Source: Paracoccaceae bacterium (lineage in GTDB: Bacteria > Pseudomonadota > Alphaproteobacteria > Rhizobiales > Stappiaceae). Taken from it: 42,221 nt of DNA. This document shows, in pieces, positions 39,682-42,221 of this stretch. Made by a program: the position numbers and the translations under genes. Numbering within the stretch: position 1 is the first letter of the stretch; each line of letters opens with the position of its first letter. Below the pieces are notes generated by a model. It was not told where the DNA came from. It did not search any database and was given only the letters and a program-made list of their open reading frames with translations. The DNA lies in assembly GCA_002709505.1 (NCBI GenBank), contig PARB01000062.1, forward strand, positions 1 through 42,221, in the 5' to 3' direction.

Positions 39682-42132
39682 ATGTCGCAGGAAGCAATGC
39701 CGTCGCAGGCAGAGATCGTCATCATCGGCGGCGGGATCGTCGGGGCGAGCCTTGCCTATCATCTGACGAAACTCGGCAAGCGGGACGTATTGCTTCTGGA
39801 GCAGGGGCAGCTGAGCGGTGGGACCACCTGGCACGCCGCCGGTCTGGTGGGGCAGTTGCGGTCCCAGGAGAGCATGACCCGCCTGATTCGGGCATCGACG
39901 GAGCTCTATGCCGGGCTGGAAGCCGAAACCGGTCTTGCGACAGGCTGGAAGAATTGCGGCTCGATCACTGTGGCGCGCAGCGAGGACCGCATGACGGTGC
40001 TGAGACGCACGGCCGCTTCCGCGCGCGCACAAGGCGTCGAGATCGAGGTGCTCACGCCGAAGGAGGCCGGCGACATGTGGCCGGTCATGGCGACTGACGA
40101 TCTCGTCGGCGCGGTCTGGCTGCCCGGCGACGGCAAGGCCAATCCGACCGATCTCACCCAGTCGCTGGCGCGCGGCGCACGGCGCGGCGGGGCACGGATC
40201 CTGGAGGGTGTCAGGGTGCTCGACGTCACCACCAAGGCCGGTGCAGTGACGGGCGTCGTCACCGATCGCGGTCCCGTCCGGGCGGACATCGTCGTCAATT
40301 GTGCGGGGCAGTGGGCGCGCAAGGTCGGGCAGATGTGCGGCGTGGATGTGCCGCTGCATTCGGCCGAGCACATGTATATCGTCACCGGAAAGATCGAAGG
40401 CGTGCATCCGGACCTTCCGGTGATGCGCGATCCTGACGGATACATCTATTTCAAGGAAGAGGTCGGCGGCCTTGTCATGGGCGGCTTCGAGCCGGAGGCG
40501 AAGCCCTGGGGCATGGACGGCATTCCCGACGATTTCGTCTTCCAGCTCCTGCCCGACGACTGGGACCAGTTCCAGATCCTGATGGAACATGCGCTGGAGC
40601 GGGTGCCGGCGCTGGCCGAGGCCGAGATCAGGCAGTTCTACAACGGCCCCGAGAGTTTCACGCCGGACAACAATTTCATCCTGGGCGAAGCGCCGGGCCT
40701 GCGGAACTTCTTCGTCGGCGCGGGCTTCAACTCCATGGGGATCGCCAGTGCGGGCGGCGCCGGACAGGCGCTCGCCGAATGGATCGTCAACGGTGCGCCG
40801 ACCCGGGACCTGTGGCCGGTCGACATCCGCCGCTTCGACCGCTTCAACAACAACACGCGCTGGCTGCACGACCGGGTCAAGGAAACGCTCGGCCTGCATT
40901 ACGCCATGCCCTGGCCGAACCGCGAACTTGAAACGGCGCGGCCCTTGCGCAAGTCGCCGCTCTACGACCGGCTGTCGGCGAAAGGCGCGGTCTTCGGCTC
41001 CAGGATGGGATGGGAGCGGGCCAGCTTCTTCGCCGAAGAGGGCGAAGCGCGGGAGATCCGCTATTCCTTCGGTCGGCAGAACTGGTTCGAGGCGGTCGCG
41101 CGCGAGCACAAGGCGGTGCGCGAGGCCGTGGCGGTCTTCGATCAGACGTCTTTCGCCAAGCTGCTGGTCCAGGGACGGGATGCACCCGCCGTCCTCAACC
41201 GGATCTGCGGGGCCAATGTCGATGTCGAGGTCGGGCGCTCGGTCTACACCGGTCTCTTCAACGAGCGGGGCGGTTACGAAAGCGACCTCACCGTGTTGCG
41301 GCGCGGACCGGAGAGCTTTCTCCTCGTCACCGGCACGGCGCAGGCGGTGCGTGACGCGGACTGGATCAGCCGCCAGATACCGAAAGAGGCTGCCGTCACC
41401 CTCACCGACGTGACCTCCGCCTATGCGGTGCTCAGCGTGATGGGTCCGAAGTCCCGCGAACTCCTGTCGAGGCTGACCGATGCGGACCTGTCGCACGAGG
41501 GCTTTGCATTTGCCAACAACCGGGAGATCAACCTTGCCTATGCCAAGGTGCTTGCAAACCGGATGACCTATGTCGGGGAGCTCGGCTTCGAGCTCTACGT
41601 GCCGGCGGATTTCGCAACCGGTGTCTATGACGCGCTCTTCGAGGCCGGCGCGGATCTCGGCCTGCGGGACGCGGGATATTTTGCCCTTGAGGCCTTGCGG
41701 CTGGAAAAGGGCTACCGCGCCTGGGGGCGCGACCTCGATCCGGATGTCACGCCCTTCGAGGCGGGGCTCGCCTTCGCCGTCGATTTCGACAAGCCGAACG
41801 GCTTCATCGGCAAGGAGACCTTGTCCGAGCAGCGCGGCCAGCCGCGCCGCCGTCGCCTTGTCCAGATCGTGGTCGAGGACGGCGAGGCAGTCGCCTGGGG
41901 CGGCGAACTGGTGCTGCGCGACGGCCTGCCGGTCGGCCACCTGCGCTCCGCTGCCTATGGCTATGCGCTCGGCGGTCCGGTCGGCCTGGCGATGATCCAG
42001 TCCGATACGGCGATAGACGCGCGTTTCCTTGCCGACGGCGTCTGGGAGGTGGACATTGCCGGCGCCCGCCATCCGGCGCGGGCATCGCTCAAGCCCGCCT
42101 ATGACCCGGCGGGCGCGCGCATCAAGATGTGA
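39682..42132 (+). CDS. Dimethylglycine/sarcosine dehydrogenase-type FAD and GcvT protein
   Basis: An 816-residue two-part enzyme. The N-terminal DAO domain (about 8-370) has the FAD dinucleotide fold I-V-I-I-G-G-G-I-V-G and G-T-T-W-H-A-A-G-L, where the His is the covalent FAD ligand in dimethylglycine dehydrogenase. An FAO_M linker follows (about 375-430). The C-terminal GcvT folate-binding domain (about 440-810) has Y-V-G-E-L-G-F-E-L-Y-V, A-L-R-L-E-K-G-Y-R-A-W-G-R-D and F-I-G-K-E. Such enzymes demethylate methylated glycines and pass the one-carbon unit to tetrahydrofolate. ATG 39682 follows AGGGAG. The DeoR gene upstream is the likely regulator. Confidence 0.92.
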   Translation: MSQEAMPSQAEIVIIGGGIVGASLAYHLTKLGKRDVLLLEQGQLSGGTTWHAAGLVGQLRSQESMTRLIRASTELYAGLEAETGLATGWKNCGSITVARSEDRMTVLRRTAASARAQGVEIEVLTPKEAGDMWPVMATDDLVGAVWLPGDGKANPTDLTQSLARGARRGGARILEGVRVLDVTTKAGAVTGVVTDRGPVRADIVVNCAGQWARKVGQMCGVDVPLHSAEHMYIVTGKIEGVHPDLPVMRDPDGYIYFKEEVGGLVMGGFEPEAKPWGMDGIPDDFVFQLLPDDWDQFQILMEHALERVPALAEAEIRQFYNGPESFTPDNNFILGEAPGLRNFFVGAGFNSMGIASAGGAGQALAEWIVNGAPTRDLWPVDIRRFDRFNNNTRWLHDRVKETLGLHYAMPWPNRELETARPLRKSPLYDRLSAKGAVFGSRMGWERASFFAEEGEAREIRYSFGRQNWFEAVAREHKAVREAVAVFDQTSFAKLLVQGRDAPAVLNRICGANVDVEVGRSVYTGLFNERGGYESDLTVLRRGPESFLLVTGTAQAVRDADWISRQIPKEAAVTLTDVTSAYAVLSVMGPKSRELLSRLTDADLSHEGFAFANNREINLAYAKVLANRMTYVGELGFELYVPADFATGVYDALFEAGADLGLRDAGYFALEALRLEKGYRAWGRDLDPDVTPFEAGLAFAVDFDKPNGFIGKETLSEQRGQPRRRRLVQIVVEDGEAVAWGGELVLRDGLPVGHLRSAAYGYALGGPVGLAMIQSDTAIDARFLADGVWEVDIAGARHPARASLKPAYDPAGARIKM

Positions 42133-42221
42133 TCATCGCCCCGGCGGGAGAGGAAGCGCGTTGGCCGCGATCTCGAAGAAGGCGGAGATCAGCTTCGCCT
42201 GCGAGCGTTCCGCGAGGCACA
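42133..42221 (-). CDS. C-terminal fragment of an unidentified gene
   Basis: The last 29 or so codons of a minus-strand gene: an open frame with S-Q-A-K-L-I-S-A-F-F-E-I-A-A-N-A and an end in L-P-L-P-P-G-R, stop at 42135-42133. The stop is directly next to the dehydrogenase stop, so the genes are convergent. The tail resembles the end of a substrate-binding domain such as that of LysR regulators, but this is too short to be sure. Confidence 0.45.
   Translation of the reverse strand, partial: CLAERSQAKLISAFFEIAANALPLPPGR

Noticed and set aside
39631..42072. 813-codon open frame opposite the dehydrogenase gene
   Set aside because: Antisense shadow; the plus-strand frame has clear FAD and GcvT motifs.

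Overview
The window is GC-rich chromosomal DNA from an alphaproteobacterium. The conserved run ssb - marC - gyrA - coaD - two cyclophilins - queA - tgt, two tiny DUF1127 genes with anti-Shine-Dalgarno hairpin RNAs, and LexA boxes of the GAAC-N7-GAAC type point to the Rhizobiales (Hyphomicrobiales), possibly near the Stappiaceae. The family name is an inference. I see no tRNA, rRNA, CRISPR array, insertion sequence or prophage.

Layout. 1-1842: end of a possible flagellar rod-type gene, a PPOX-fold gene, then two 49-residue DUF1127 genes and two triplets of hairpins whose minus-strand loops carry CCUCCUCCC, the signature of the CcsR/cuckoo small RNAs. 2118-6611: DNA repair, with uvrA and ssb divergent across two LexA boxes and a Mug-type glycosylase behind ssb. 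6624-10509: cation efflux, a secreted protein, a DUF5993/DsbB-like pair, an acetyltransferase and MarC. 10653-19437: housekeeping genes gyrA, coaD, two cyclophilins, a VOC protein, queA and tgt, interrupted by three small membrane-anchored genes that share a C-X11-C pair. 19556-25160: small secreted proteins, a PilZ protein, a lytic transglycosylase, and an overlapping pair of a periplasmic Cache-like protein and a GGDEF-EAL enzyme. 25420-28252: a lipid desaturase resembling sphingolipid delta-4 desaturases, a LysR regulator and a DJ-1/Hsp31-type protein. 28382-38588: a MarR-centred locus. 38686-42221: a DeoR regulator divergent from a dimethylglycine/sarcosine dehydrogenase-type enzyme, and the tail of another gene.

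The most interesting region is 28.4-38.6 kb. A minus-strand operon of seven genes encodes a methyltransferase, an ACT-containing prephenate dehydratase, a GlcD/Dld-type FAD dehydrogenase, an FMN 2-hydroxyacid dehydrogenase and a three-part ABC importer of the TrpXYZ type. The nearby MarR - EamA exporter - RidA operon and a YciI gene flank it. The identical 13-mer TTGCATAGTGCAA lies on the marR start region and directly beside the -35 of the seven-gene operon promoter, so one MarR protein probably controls both. I infer a regulated pathway for aromatic 2-oxo or 2-hydroxy acids around phenylpyruvate; the end product is unknown.

The second strongest signal is the paired DUF1127/cuckoo RNA region. 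Several otherwise ordinary enzymes have altered key sites: Tgt keeps one of four zinc ligands, the Mug protein has Gly in place of the catalytic Asn, the FMN enzyme has Phe at the active-site Tyr, and the DsbB-like protein has its second cysteine pair in the C-terminal tail.
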